Translations under genes and position numbers: made by a program | Origin: an uncultured Sphingomonadaceae bacterium | GTDB lineage: Bacteria; Pseudomonadota; Alphaproteobacteria; Sphingomonadales; Sphingomonadaceae | Assembly: GCA_947497455.1 (NCBI GenBank) | Contig: CANMGU010000002.1 | Span: 1,396,506 to 1,460,505 of the forward strand | DNA length: 64,000 bases | Direction: 5' to 3' | In this document: positions 36,374 to 44,266 of the stretch, piece by piece | How the letters are laid out: the number at the start of each line of letters is the position of its first letter | Numbering within the stretch: the stretch's first letter is position 1 | Notes under the pieces: generated by a model | Databases searched by the model: none | What the model was told of the DNA's origin: nothing | The model's input: the letters and a program-made list of their open reading frames with translations, nothing else

Positions 36374-36775
36374 TTACGCGCTCAAATATGCCCCGCGCCC
36401 GCTCGCAACCAATCGGCCATCGGCATCCAATATGTGTGTTTCTGCCGTACTTATCGTTTTCCCCAGCTTGATAACTTGTCCAGTTGCACGAAGCGGGCCT
36501 TTGGTAGCCGGGCGATGATAATCTACCCTCAAATCTGCGGTTGCTTTGGCAAGGCCGCCCACAGCGATAATCGTATAAAGCCCGGTTAAATCGATCAGAG
36601 ATGCCAATATACCGCCGTGTGCGGCTCCTATCGCGGGATTAGATACAAGCTCGTCCCGCCACGGCATTTCCAGTTCCAAGTGATCGTCGCTTTGCTGAAC
36701 AATTTTCAAACCTAACCAGCGATGGAAAGGAGCAATCAGCAATAAATCAGCAAGACTACCGGGATCAAATGTCAT
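36374..36775 (-). CDS. PaaI-type hotdog thioesterase
   Basis: 133 residues, single hotdog domain with the family's HGGILASLIDLTGLYT helix (from AIGAAHGG) and the strand pairs TADLRVDYHRPATKG and AETHILDADGRLVASG. It hydrolyses an acyl-CoA-type thioester; the substrate is unknown. It overlaps the alpha/beta hydrolase gene by 4 bases and is followed without a gap by the adaptor gene, so it belongs to the efflux operon. A thioesterase and a hydrolase inside an efflux operon suggest modification of the exported compound or detoxification of a related one. Confidence 0.85.
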   Translation of the reverse strand: MTFDPGSLADLLLIAPFHRWLGLKIVQQSDDHLELEMPWRDELVSNPAIGAAHGGILASLIDLTGLYTIIAVGGLAKATADLRVDYHRPATKGPLRATGQVIKLGKTISTAETHILDADGRLVASGRGAYLSA

Positions 36776-37662
36776 GTTGTGGCACCGCTCTTATGGGTAG
36801 AATTCAAGAAGGAGACGATCGCCGAGCAAAATGCGTCGTTGCGGTCACCGACGACCATGTGACTAGCATCTGCAATGTCGGTAAAAATCGCTTCGGGAAC
36901 CAAGGCCTGGAAATGAGCTACAGCCTCTTCCGAGACCATATCGCTGGAACCTCCGCGTATGAGATGAACAGGGAGTTTCAGCTTCGCAGCGGCGGCACTT
37001 AGTCTGGCAAACCCATTGTCCTCTGCATCGCTGGCGTTGTCACGCGTCCGCGTCACATGATGAATAAAATTGGGATCCCAATGCCAATAATATCGCCCAT
37101 CGTCTCGTTTACGTAAATATCGATCAAGCCCACCAGTATCTTTGCGCTTCTCTCGGTGTGGCATGTACTCCGCGATAATTTTGGCTGCTTCTTCCGGAGA
37201 AGAGAATCCATCCTTCATATGAGCCTGCATGAACCCAACAACTCTTGATACCCCGACAGCTTCCATCTTCGGCGCAATATCAACCAGTGTTAGCGACGTA
37301 AAACTTGCAGGGGCCAACTCCCCAGCAGCGATCATTCCCGCTATTCCACCCAGCGATGCTCCTACCAACGCTGGAGGACTATCGAGTTGGGAAGAAACGG
37401 CGATTAGATCAAGAGCAAAATCGCACATATCATATGCGCCATCTGATGCCCATTCGCTGTCCCCATGACCGCGCATATCGATGGCTGTGGCGCGGTAACC
37501 GGCCTCTGCCAGTTCACCAAGCACTTTCGTCCACGCGTGGCGGGTTTGGCCGCCACCATGTGCGAGCATGACCGGAAATCCGTTTTTCGGCCCAGACCGG
37601 CTTGCCGAAATCTGCAAGCCGTTATGGCCTGCTAAAGAGATATTTTCACGATTCATTCTCAT
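36772..37662 (-). CDS. Alpha/beta hydrolase, first gene of the efflux operon
   Basis: 296 residues. Fold landmarks: oxyanion region AHGGGQTRHAW, AIDMRGHGDSEW, nucleophile elbow VGASLGG (Ser in G-x-S-x-G), late Asp in LIRGGSSDMV and catalytic His in DASHMVVGDRND. The complete triad implies activity on an ester, lactone, epoxide or similar bond. It is divergent from the MarR gene with 70 bases between starts, so it is probably under MarR control. Confidence 0.88.
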   Translation of the reverse strand: MRMNRENISLAGHNGLQISASRSGPKNGFPVMLAHGGGQTRHAWTKVLGELAEAGYRATAIDMRGHGDSEWASDGAYDMCDFALDLIAVSSQLDSPPALVGASLGGIAGMIAAGELAPASFTSLTLVDIAPKMEAVGVSRVVGFMQAHMKDGFSSPEEAAKIIAEYMPHREKRKDTGGLDRYLRKRDDGRYYWHWDPNFIHHVTRTRDNASDAEDNGFARLSAAAAKLKLPVHLIRGGSSDMVSEEAVAHFQALVPEAIFTDIADASHMVVGDRNDAFCSAIVSFLNSTHKSGATT

Positions 37663-37732
37663 TTTATAGGCTGTAAAAAGATAAACAGTAAAGAGCTTTA
37701 TATTATATTGAATTTACGGTATAGCCGTTATC
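37663..37732. promoter_or_regulatory. Divergent promoter region between efflux operon and marR-type gene
   Basis: 70 AT-rich bases with ACGG-TATAG-CCGT as a possible MarR operator at 37716-37728. Both promoters must lie here, so binding by the MarR protein could repress both directions. Confidence 0.5.
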
Positions 37733-38215
37733 ATGACAACCGAAACAGCTACAATGAGTTCCGACGCGCAAGATGGCTTCCTCAATGAGGCCGATGAATT
37801 TGCGTTTTTGCTTGAGGAAGTGCCGCGAGTTCTGCGCAAGGCATTCGATGCATCGATTGTCCAGTTTGGCTTGTCCCGCACGCAGTGGAGAACATTGGCA
37901 TATCTGATCAAGACCGAGGGAATGACGCAAACCGAGTTGGCAAACTGCCTTGAATTGGAGAGAGCTACGATCGGATTGGCAATTGATCATCTTGAAAAGC
38001 TAGAGTTTGTCGAACGTCGGCCCGCAGAAGGTGACCGGCGTGTCTGGCGGATATTTCTGCGTCCAAAGGCAGTCAGTATTATTCCGGAACTTCGGAGAGA
38101 AGCTAACGCCGTTTATGAGATAATGTTAAAGGATGTTTCTGACGCAGATGTGGCAATCATCAGAACCGCGATGGAAAAAATGGTTGGCAATCTAAGGGGC
38201 AGTTGCGCGCTTTAG
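37733..38215 (+). CDS. MarR-family regulator of the efflux operon
   Basis: 160 residues with a winged helix-turn-helix: MTQTELANCLELERATIGLA, IDHLEKLEFVERRPAEGDRR, and helices on both sides for dimerisation. MarR proteins usually repress a divergent operon and release DNA on binding an aromatic or hydrophobic ligand. Here the divergent operon is hydrolase-thioesterase-RND efflux. A strong terminator follows 64 bases after the stop. Confidence 0.88.
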   Translation: MTTETATMSSDAQDGFLNEADEFAFLLEEVPRVLRKAFDASIVQFGLSRTQWRTLAYLIKTEGMTQTELANCLELERATIGLAIDHLEKLEFVERRPAEGDRRVWRIFLRPKAVSIIPELRREANAVYEIMLKDVSDADVAIIRTAMEKMVGNLRGSCAL

Positions 38216-38278
38216 ACCGCGAAAATCCAAATGAACCTGGTACTTCCTCCCGTTGAATCAGGATCAGTTGGATTAGCT

Positions 38279-38313
38279 GGAGCGAGTGGCTGGGGCCACT
38301 CGCTCCTTTCTTT
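38279..38313 (+). terminator. Intrinsic terminator after the MarR gene
   Basis: GGAGCGAGTGG pairs perfectly with CCACTCGCTCC around a 6-base loop, followed by TTTCTTT. Confidence 0.88.
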
Positions 38314-38360
38314 ATGCAAATGTCGGCAGTTGGTGCAATCGGCGTCTTGTTTTATTTGCG

Positions 38361-38494
38361 GGCTAGTGCCTGCTTTTGCGCCCAAAACGGGCAGAACCAG
38401 ACTGGCTGCAAACGGCCCAGTTGCTGTTGTTAAAACCGACCTAAGCTAGTGTCCGCTTTCGGGATAAAGCGGTCACAACGCTAGTGTCCGCTAT
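38361..38494. mobile_element. MITE-like repeat right of the efflux cargo
   Basis: 38451-38494 is 39 of 44 bases identical to 31897-31940, in the same orientation. In addition, the complement of 38361-38382 resembles 31941-31961 of the left copy. It is a degraded or rearranged member of the same family. Together the two copies bracket the efflux and MarR genes. Confidence 0.55.
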
Positions 38495-38504
38495 CTGCGT
38501 ATAG

Positions 38505-38541
38505 AAAAAGCCCGATACATATTGGTACCGGGCTGATTTTT
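38505..38541. terminator. Terminator hairpin
   Basis: AAAAAGCCCG with CGGGCT and a following TGATTTTTTC tract. It can end transcription from either side, including the minus-strand gene at 38552. Confidence 0.7.
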
Positions 38542-38551
38542 TCTTAGTTGG

Positions 38552-38965
38552 TTACACCTTAGCTGCCTTTCGGAACGCGTGAGGATAATGCTGCAAATTT
38601 TGCAGTGCTTCATCAGTAACTGTTTCGCTCCAGCGAGTGTCGCTGTGTTGCAGCAAAAGGCTGTGAGCGATGCGAATTTTTCGCTTTTGCTCCTTAAGTT
38701 TTGACTGCAAAATATCCTCATCTAACGTCATCGATTCTTGCATCGTGTTGCTAATGGCAGCAGCGTGTCGATCAGCTAACCCTGCCAACTGCGCGCACCA
38801 GTATTCGGTGGCTTCAGTAACAAGGGGTTGCATATTGAGATGCCGCTGGTGCCGAAGACTTTGATGTTTATCGATTTCATTGAGGACGTCAAAGCCTTGA
38901 AATGCACCAACTGTATTTGATGGTTGGCGGTTTAGTGTGCCTACTAATGTTTCTAAAAAGGACAT
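38552..38965 (-). CDS. Unknown helical protein, element 2
   Basis: 137 residues, probably all helical (DVLNEIDKHQSLRHQRHLNM, DILQSKLKEQKRKIRIAHSL). No signal peptide or membrane segment, no family recognised. It is divergent from the coiled-coil gene that precedes the coupling ATPase, with 142 bases between starts containing AACC/GGTT inverted repeats. It could be part of the mobilisation module. Confidence 0.5.
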   Translation of the reverse strand: MSFLETLVGTLNRQPSNTVGAFQGFDVLNEIDKHQSLRHQRHLNMQPLVTEATEYWCAQLAGLADRHAAAISNTMQESMTLDEDILQSKLKEQKRKIRIAHSLLLQHSDTRWSETVTDEALQNLQHYPHAFRKAAKV

Positions 38966-39107
38966 GTCATTCTCCCGTTGGTTTTTGGCTAACGATGATC
39001 GCGAGCCAAATAACCGACAGGATTAACCAACTGGTTTATAACATAAAAAACCAAATATTGCAAATTTTGGCAGTTCTCAATACTGTACAGGAAAGGGAGG
39101 GATTACC

Positions 39108-39773
39108 TTGACTGATAAAAAGCAAAAACCCGTGCGAATGAACGATAATTCGCCACCGATGGTGGTTGATGGGAAACCACCCAAAAACTGGCTGAGCAAC
39201 AAGATCGACGAAATCAATTATGATGCCGCGTCAAAAACAGCAGCAGCAGCAAATCGTTTGGCGGCACAGCATGTGCAGGCAACCAATCTAGGAAAGCAGT
39301 TCCAAGATGGAAGTGTTGAGTATCAAAAAGCAGTGCTTCGCAATACTCCTGAGAATATTGAGCGGGAAGCTCAATTAGAGCGCGGAAAAACAGAAGCGGA
39401 ATTTGAAGAAACCACTACTCGCGTCGAAAGAGCGAAGGCGGAAACCAAACAAATAGTGGGTGATTTTGAAGCTAGGGCGGCGATAGCAAATGCCTCTAAA
39501 CTAGAGGCGGATTTGAAAGCTAAAGGGCTTCAAAGGAAAATTGATGCGCTGGATAATCTCGATCCTGAAGAAGAGCGGAAGAAGCTACTAGCCGCAAAAG
39601 CAAAACTGGAAACTGAAATTGCGGCCGCGATCGCTGAAATTAAAAAATTACTGCTCGATGATGAAGACGAAGAAGCTGAAGGAAATCGGCGTATTCTAGA
39701 AGCGAAGGTTGCTGAACTCAAGCGAGGGATGGCAGAGATCGATCAAAAAATCCGGGAACTGGATGGAGAATGA
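39108..39773 (+). CDS. Coiled-coil protein coupled to the transfer ATPase
   Basis: 221 residues starting at the TTG at 39108, which follows GGAGGG at good distance. Residues 65-220 are a long charged coiled coil rich in Glu, Lys and Ala (REAQLERGKTEAEFEETTTR, KLLLDDEDEEAEGNRRILEA). Its stop overlaps the coupling-ATPase start by 4 bases. Family unknown. By context it may be an accessory DNA-processing or coupling-protein partner. Confidence 0.65.
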   Translation: MTDKKQKPVRMNDNSPPMVVDGKPPKNWLSNKIDEINYDAASKTAAAANRLAAQHVQATNLGKQFQDGSVEYQKAVLRNTPENIEREAQLERGKTEAEFEETTTRVERAKAETKQIVGDFEARAAIANASKLEADLKAKGLQRKIDALDNLDPEEERKKLLAAKAKLETEIAAAIAEIKKLLLDDEDEEAEGNRRILEAKVAELKRGMAEIDQKIRELDGE

Positions 39774-41449
39774 TGAGCGCCCCAGGCGATGTTCATCTAG
39801 GGCAGGGGATTGAGGGGCCGTTAACACTCTCAAAAGAAGCCCGAGACGTCCACACACATGTCATAGGACTGTCTAGGCAGGGTAAGAGCTACTTTCTTGA
39901 GCATTTGATACGCCAGGACATAGAGCGCGGTGACGGCGTCTGTGTGATCGATCCACACGGCGAGCTATACCGCAACATGGTCGATTGGTGTGCCGCCAAC
40001 GACATGCAACATCGTCGGCGTATTCATTTGATCAATCCGGCTAGTGGGAAATGGTCGGTAGGTTTTAATCCTCTTTCTCGCAACGATCGTTTTGTTGATG
40101 CTCGCGTAGGCGCGATGATCGAAGGTTGTCAGAAAGTGTGGGAAGACACCGAGAGCACCGGCCAAAAGACCCTGGCCAGGCTGTTGAAGATGGTTTTCAC
40201 TACATTGGCGTATCACCAACTCAGCCTTCAGGAAGCTTCATTGCTAACGGAGCTGCAATACAAACCGATCAGACAGCGCTTGGTAGAAGCCACCGGCGAC
40301 CAAGCACTCATTGATAGTTGGATGGCGATGGATGGCCTAAAAACCACTGATTTTGTGAACTCTTTTCAGGCGGTCAATAACCGTCTTTTTGACCTAACTC
40401 GTAGTCCTGGGGTGGCGTCGATGATGGCCCAAACAGAGCATGTAATTGATTTTCAAACTTGTATGGATAAGGGTCATATAGTCCTGGTTAATCTAGCCCA
40501 TAGGGGCAGGGTTCCGCCTAGTGTGGCGCAAACTGTGGGCGCGCTTATAACGGCTGATCTTTTCCATGCCGCACAATGCCGGGACATCGAGCGAGCGAAA
40601 ACGCGGCCGTTCTATTGCTACATTGACGAGTGTGGTGATTATCTCAATGAAACGGTTGTGAAGGGCCTGGATCAAACAGCCAAGTTTGGTTTGCATTACA
40701 CTCTTAGTCACCAGCGCCTATCGCAGCTCGGCAGCCGCCGCGACGATCTTATCCGCAACGGTGTGATGGGTGGTGCACAATCAAAAATTGTCTTTCTGCA
40801 AGATGATGCCGACACCACCGGCGAGGTAGCTGATTTGCTTTTCGGCAAGACATACGACTTGGAGCGGCCGAAGGAGGTTTTGATAAAACCAACAGTCATC
40901 GGCTACAGCCGAGAATGGTTGAGAGCTGAAGGAGCAGCGGAAGGGGAGTTTTCTGGTCAGTCTACAGGCATGGTATCTGGGGTCGGTCTGGGTTTGAGTT
41001 TGGCAGATGCAACGGGAGCCATACCGGTAAATATCGAGAGTGAGAGTAGCGGCGAAAGTGAGGGCTATAGTAGCGGCCAATCGTCAATGCGTTCTAGTTC
41101 CATGCACGAGGCTTTAGTCCCAATCCTTCAAGATATGCCTGGCGGTGTGTACTCGCTCGACGAGCTGAAGCACGAAGGGGCGGTGCAGATTAGATTACTG
41201 AAGAAACGCCAAGCGTTTGCGTATCGAGCTGACGATCGAGAGGCACACCAATTTGCTACGGCCGATGTCTCGCCGGCTCGCCCCACCCAGGAGCAAAATA
41301 AAGACTTTTACGCGACAATCGGTAAGCGTGAGAAAACCGCCAATACGGTAGCTGATGTTGAAATAGAAGTTACCAAACGCCGGAAACGCCTACTCGGTGA
41401 CGATGGAGGTAAGGATCTCGACGAAGATGATTTTTTTCAGGAGCGGTAG
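39770..41449 (+). CDS. VirD4/TraD-type coupling ATPase (type IV secretion DNA-binding family)
   Basis: 559 residues. Walker A at 33-40 (GLSRQGKS), the following VCVIDPHGEL strand, Walker B at about 283 (FYCYIDECGDYL), the sensor-like LSHQRLSQLGS, and a C-terminal TraM-recognition-like part with a Ser/Gly-rich insertion (about 420-445). No N-terminal membrane helices are visible, so it is a soluble member that would couple plasmid DNA to a secretion channel supplied elsewhere. Co-translated with the coiled-coil gene. The residues absent from the paralogue at 29624 are all present here. Confidence 0.82.
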   Translation: MMSAPGDVHLGQGIEGPLTLSKEARDVHTHVIGLSRQGKSYFLEHLIRQDIERGDGVCVIDPHGELYRNMVDWCAANDMQHRRRIHLINPASGKWSVGFNPLSRNDRFVDARVGAMIEGCQKVWEDTESTGQKTLARLLKMVFTTLAYHQLSLQEASLLTELQYKPIRQRLVEATGDQALIDSWMAMDGLKTTDFVNSFQAVNNRLFDLTRSPGVASMMAQTEHVIDFQTCMDKGHIVLVNLAHRGRVPPSVAQTVGALITADLFHAAQCRDIERAKTRPFYCYIDECGDYLNETVVKGLDQTAKFGLHYTLSHQRLSQLGSRRDDLIRNGVMGGAQSKIVFLQDDADTTGEVADLLFGKTYDLERPKEVLIKPTVIGYSREWLRAEGAAEGEFSGQSTGMVSGVGLGLSLADATGAIPVNIESESSGESEGYSSGQSSMRSSSMHEALVPILQDMPGGVYSLDELKHEGAVQIRLLKKRQAFAYRADDREAHQFATADVSPARPTQEQNKDFYATIGKREKTANTVADVEIEVTKRRKRLLGDDGGKDLDEDDFFQER

Positions 41450-41451
41450 AT

Positions 41452-41994
41452 CTATGCTTCCGGATCTTGGCGATCGTTAAGCTGTTTTTCCCGAATCTTG
41501 TTGTCAGCCAACAGATTTTCCAGCTCCTTTGCTTTTCTAACCCGTTCCCGTTCTTTTTCTTGTTCGCTGTCCATTATCGGTAGATCATTTACGATCGCCT
41601 CGGTGTACTCTTGCTGTTTAGCCGAGAACATGGCCACCACATGTGTAATGATCGATTGAAGCCGGCCTGGCTTACGTAGCACCAACAACACAACCGTTAT
41701 CACTAACCAAAACCAGAAGTGATTTATTGCAACGTCGCCTTCCACCGAACCGAGATTGTTTTTGTCACCGAGCCAAGGGAGGAAGGTGTACACAATATAC
41801 AAATAGAACGTCACGAAGATCGATAAAATCAGTGCAATTATCATGAATGGAAACATCAATATTTGAAGCAAAATATGATAATTTTCTCCTTCAGATTGCA
41901 TCCATTCCACGAGGCTAGGGCAGGCGCACGCCACACACAAAACAGCAGTCACTTTTGTAGCTAGTGGGACAAACCTTTTTAACATTTCTATCAT
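41452..41994 (-). CDS. Membrane protein of unknown function
   Basis: 180 residues with three hydrophobic segments (about 10-28, 42-72 and 88-108) and a charged helical C-terminus (EKERERVRKAKELENLLADN). It overlaps the upstream gene by 4 bases and is convergent with the coupling-ATPase gene, 2 bases from its stop. It may form a membrane complex with its operon partner. No family recognised. Confidence 0.6.
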   Translation of the reverse strand: MIEMLKRFVPLATKVTAVLCVACACPSLVEWMQSEGENYHILLQILMFPFMIIALILSIFVTFYLYIVYTFLPWLGDKNNLGSVEGDVAINHFWFWLVITVVLLVLRKPGRLQSIITHVVAMFSAKQQEYTEAIVNDLPIMDSEQEKERERVRKAKELENLLADNKIREKQLNDRQDPEA

Positions 41995-42938
41995 GGTGTT
42001 TTCCTGTTTCGTTTCTGGATTTCATCCAGTTTTGCTTCTGCTTCCTTTGTTTTTTCGATCTGTGCCCCATACTCTTTTAAAGCATCGGCTTCCTCTTCGG
42101 CAGCGGTGCGGTTTTTTCGTTCTATGACATCAATCCGGCTCTTTTCGGCCCGCGCCTCTTCTAACATCGTGTCCAATTCCTCTATGTCCACGGCGCGCGA
42201 GAGGGGATTGCTAGCTGTTTTTTTGTACTTGTTGTCGGTATTGAGGCCAGAGCGGACGCGGCGCACCGCTCCGGAGGGAAACACCAGCGCTATCACCTTG
42301 GCTATTCCTATGAGCAATACGATCGCTACCGCAACCATTCCACCGGCCCAGTAAAATCCGGTTTTGGCAGAGGCCTCAATCATTGCGGCCGTTTTGGGTA
42401 GCGCGATCGATGTTATCGGTTCGAGGCAATTATAATTCGTCGGCCAGCAGAGATTTTTTAGGTGACCGAAGGCTCTATCCTCCGGGCGAGTACCAGCAGT
42501 CTTGTCCCACTTTACGGCTGTCCTGAACCTTTGGTTGGTTTTGCTGGTGATAGTCATATGTACCTCACCCCGTCTATCGTTGGCGGAGGAGAGAGCAGCC
42601 AATTCTACCGGCTGCGCTTGGCCGTAGCTGTACGGTGTCAATTTTGCTGAAAAGCCAGTTTCTATCTGGACGCTCTCTTCGCCACCTTCAGCTTCATAGG
42701 TTAGCAACATACCTTTATCGGCGTATGCATAATATTCAAAAACTAGTTTGACTGGCTGATAAGCCGGCAGCTCAGTTTGCCAACTTTCATCAAAGGTGCC
42801 CATTTCACCTTTTTCCCATTCGCCGGGAGTGCTGACGTACTCGTATGGACTTACAAATTTCAACCAGCTCATCACAAACAATAAGGCTGCTAAAATTAGC
42901 AATATCATCGCGAGATTACGTTCTATAGTTCGTCCCAT
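41991..42938 (-). CDS. Membrane protein with periplasmic domain, unknown
   Basis: 315 residues from the ATG at 42938, preceded by a G-rich site; the frame continues to a TTG at 42953. A membrane segment near the N-terminus (LAMILLILAALLFVMSW), a roughly 150-residue exported domain, a second membrane segment (GGMVAVAIVLLIGIAKVIAL, about residue 195), and a cytoplasmic coiled coil to the end. Operon with the 41452 gene. It has the shape of a membrane-complex subunit, possibly linked to DNA transfer, but the family is unknown. Confidence 0.6.
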   Translation of the reverse strand: MGRTIERNLAMILLILAALLFVMSWLKFVSPYEYVSTPGEWEKGEMGTFDESWQTELPAYQPVKLVFEYYAYADKGMLLTYEAEGGEESVQIETGFSAKLTPYSYGQAQPVELAALSSANDRRGEVHMTITSKTNQRFRTAVKWDKTAGTRPEDRAFGHLKNLCWPTNYNCLEPITSIALPKTAAMIEASAKTGFYWAGGMVAVAIVLLIGIAKVIALVFPSGAVRRVRSGLNTDNKYKKTASNPLSRAVDIEELDTMLEEARAEKSRIDVIERKNRTAAEEEADALKEYGAQIEKTKEAEAKLDEIQKRNRKTP

Positions 42939-42999
42939 CCCCAAGCCCCCCAATTGAGGTATGGATTAGATAATTGGAATAAGCCAGTCTGAACTATTG

Positions 43000-43545
43000 T
43001 TAGATCAGGCGTGAAATAGTCGTGTGGGACACGCCCATATCTTTTGCGATCGATCGGGCGCTTTCACCGCCAGCTAATCTTTGCCTGGCTACCGCTTGCT
43101 GGTGCTCTGATAGTTTCGGTTTACGGCCGAGCTGAACGCCGTTGGCTTTTGCTTGTTGCAAACCTTGCTTGGCGCGCCGGGTGATACGTTCGCGCTCATC
43201 TTCAGCCAGGGCAGAGAGAAAAGCGAGAATGCCTTTCCCCATCGGTGTTGTTAGATCGAGCCAGGGGCGATCGAGCACCTTGATAACAGCACCACGATCA
43301 GCAATCCGTTGAATGATATTTATGCCGTCATTCATCGATCGCGTGACACGATCCCATTCAGCAATTACGAACATGTCATCGGTGCCGAGGGCATCAATAG
43401 CCTTTTCAAGCTCCGGACGTCCTTTGGTGGTTTTGCCGGTAGCTTTTTCCCTAAACAGTTTTTCGCATTGCTCGCTCCGGAGCGCAGCGATTTGCCGATC
43501 GAGATTTTGATCAGATGTTGAGACCCTGGCGTAACCGATTTTCAT
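43000..43545 (-). CDS. Serine recombinase (resolvase/invertase family)
   Basis: 181 residues. Catalytic Ser in GYARVSTSDQN (residue 9), conserved EWDRVTRSM arginines, the E-helix AFLSALAEDERERITRRAKQ, and a C-terminal helix-turn-helix (GGESARSIAKDMGVSHTTIS). Complete and probably active. On plasmids such enzymes resolve multimers or invert segments. The promoter region (43563-43648) contains inverted TGCACC motifs that could be its recombination and operator site. Confidence 0.9.
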   Translation of the reverse strand: MKIGYARVSTSDQNLDRQIAALRSEQCEKLFREKATGKTTKGRPELEKAIDALGTDDMFVIAEWDRVTRSMNDGINIIQRIADRGAVIKVLDRPWLDLTTPMGKGILAFLSALAEDERERITRRAKQGLQQAKANGVQLGRKPKLSEHQQAVARQRLAGGESARSIAKDMGVSHTTISRLI

Positions 43546-43562
43546 AGCGATATTGTACTACA

Positions 43563-43648
43563 TTTATGCACCGGATATTTGCACCACAATAAAGTGTGGC
43601 TTTGTGGGGCAGGGAAGACTGGTGCATAAACTATGGTTTTTGCACCAA
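43563..43648. promoter_or_regulatory. TGCACC inverted repeats, possible res/operator site
   Basis: TTTATGCACC (43563) and its exact complement GGTGCATAAA (43621), plus TTTGCACCAC (43578) and TTTTGCACCAAA (43637). The four half-sites sit directly upstream of the resolvase start, where res sites commonly lie. Confidence 0.45.
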
Positions 43649-43673
43649 ACAAAATTCCCTATAGTTTCATAAG

Positions 43674-44258
43674 TCAGAAAAAAGCCTCACGGATGGCAAT
43701 GACGATGCATGAGACCAATGTTCCAATCAACACCAAGCTTAATGTCAAAGGCACTTTATCTCGCCAAAACCTAAAGTTTTTTTGTTCGTCAATCCAATCG
43801 ATCTGATGTTGCCAGAAAAACTTATAGTGAGCGTACCAGTCACTGAATAAGATTTGTTTGCTTATCCCGATTGTATAATATTCTTCTTCAATTTTGGTCA
43901 GATTTTGTTTTATCGCAGGAAGCTGTTGATCTGTTGCCGATTGAGTTGACCGATATAAATCGCGCAGCTGATTGAACAACTGAGTCAATTTTCTGCCCTC
44001 TTCATCGTACTTCATTTTCTCGGTGTCGTAGAAATATATATACAGGCCGACGATGCCAAAAACGATGAGCGTTGCCGCGAGCCATTTTTCGTTCAAGTGA
44101 TCAAATACCAACGCATATATGCCGAAAGCCATCGATATAAAGCCAATCCAACCGGGAACTTTCTCAACGATGTCGTAGGTCGCGAAATGCTTTTTCGCAC
44201 CAAATCCAACATTGTACCCAGTATCTGCTATTGACTTGAGGAGGTTATCTTTGTCCAT
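43674..44258 (-). CDS. SLATT-like membrane effector
   Basis: 194 residues. A helical N-terminus, two membrane helices at about 34-54 and 58-76 joined by a short turn, a long cytoplasmic helical stretch with EEYYTIGISKQILFSDWYAH, and a third hydrophobic segment at about 168-190. The arrangement fits the SLATT effectors described next to CD-NTases, which are thought to form pores or disrupt the membrane when activated by the cyclic nucleotide. It follows the CD-NTase gene by 8 bases in the same operon. The assignment rests on topology and context more than on a sharp motif. Confidence 0.65.
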   Translation of the reverse strand: MDKDNLLKSIADTGYNVGFGAKKHFATYDIVEKVPGWIGFISMAFGIYALVFDHLNEKWLAATLIVFGIVGLYIYFYDTEKMKYDEEGRKLTQLFNQLRDLYRSTQSATDQQLPAIKQNLTKIEEEYYTIGISKQILFSDWYAHYKFFWQHQIDWIDEQKNFRFWRDKVPLTLSLVLIGTLVSCIVIAIREAFF

Positions 44259-44266
44259 TTGGTTAC

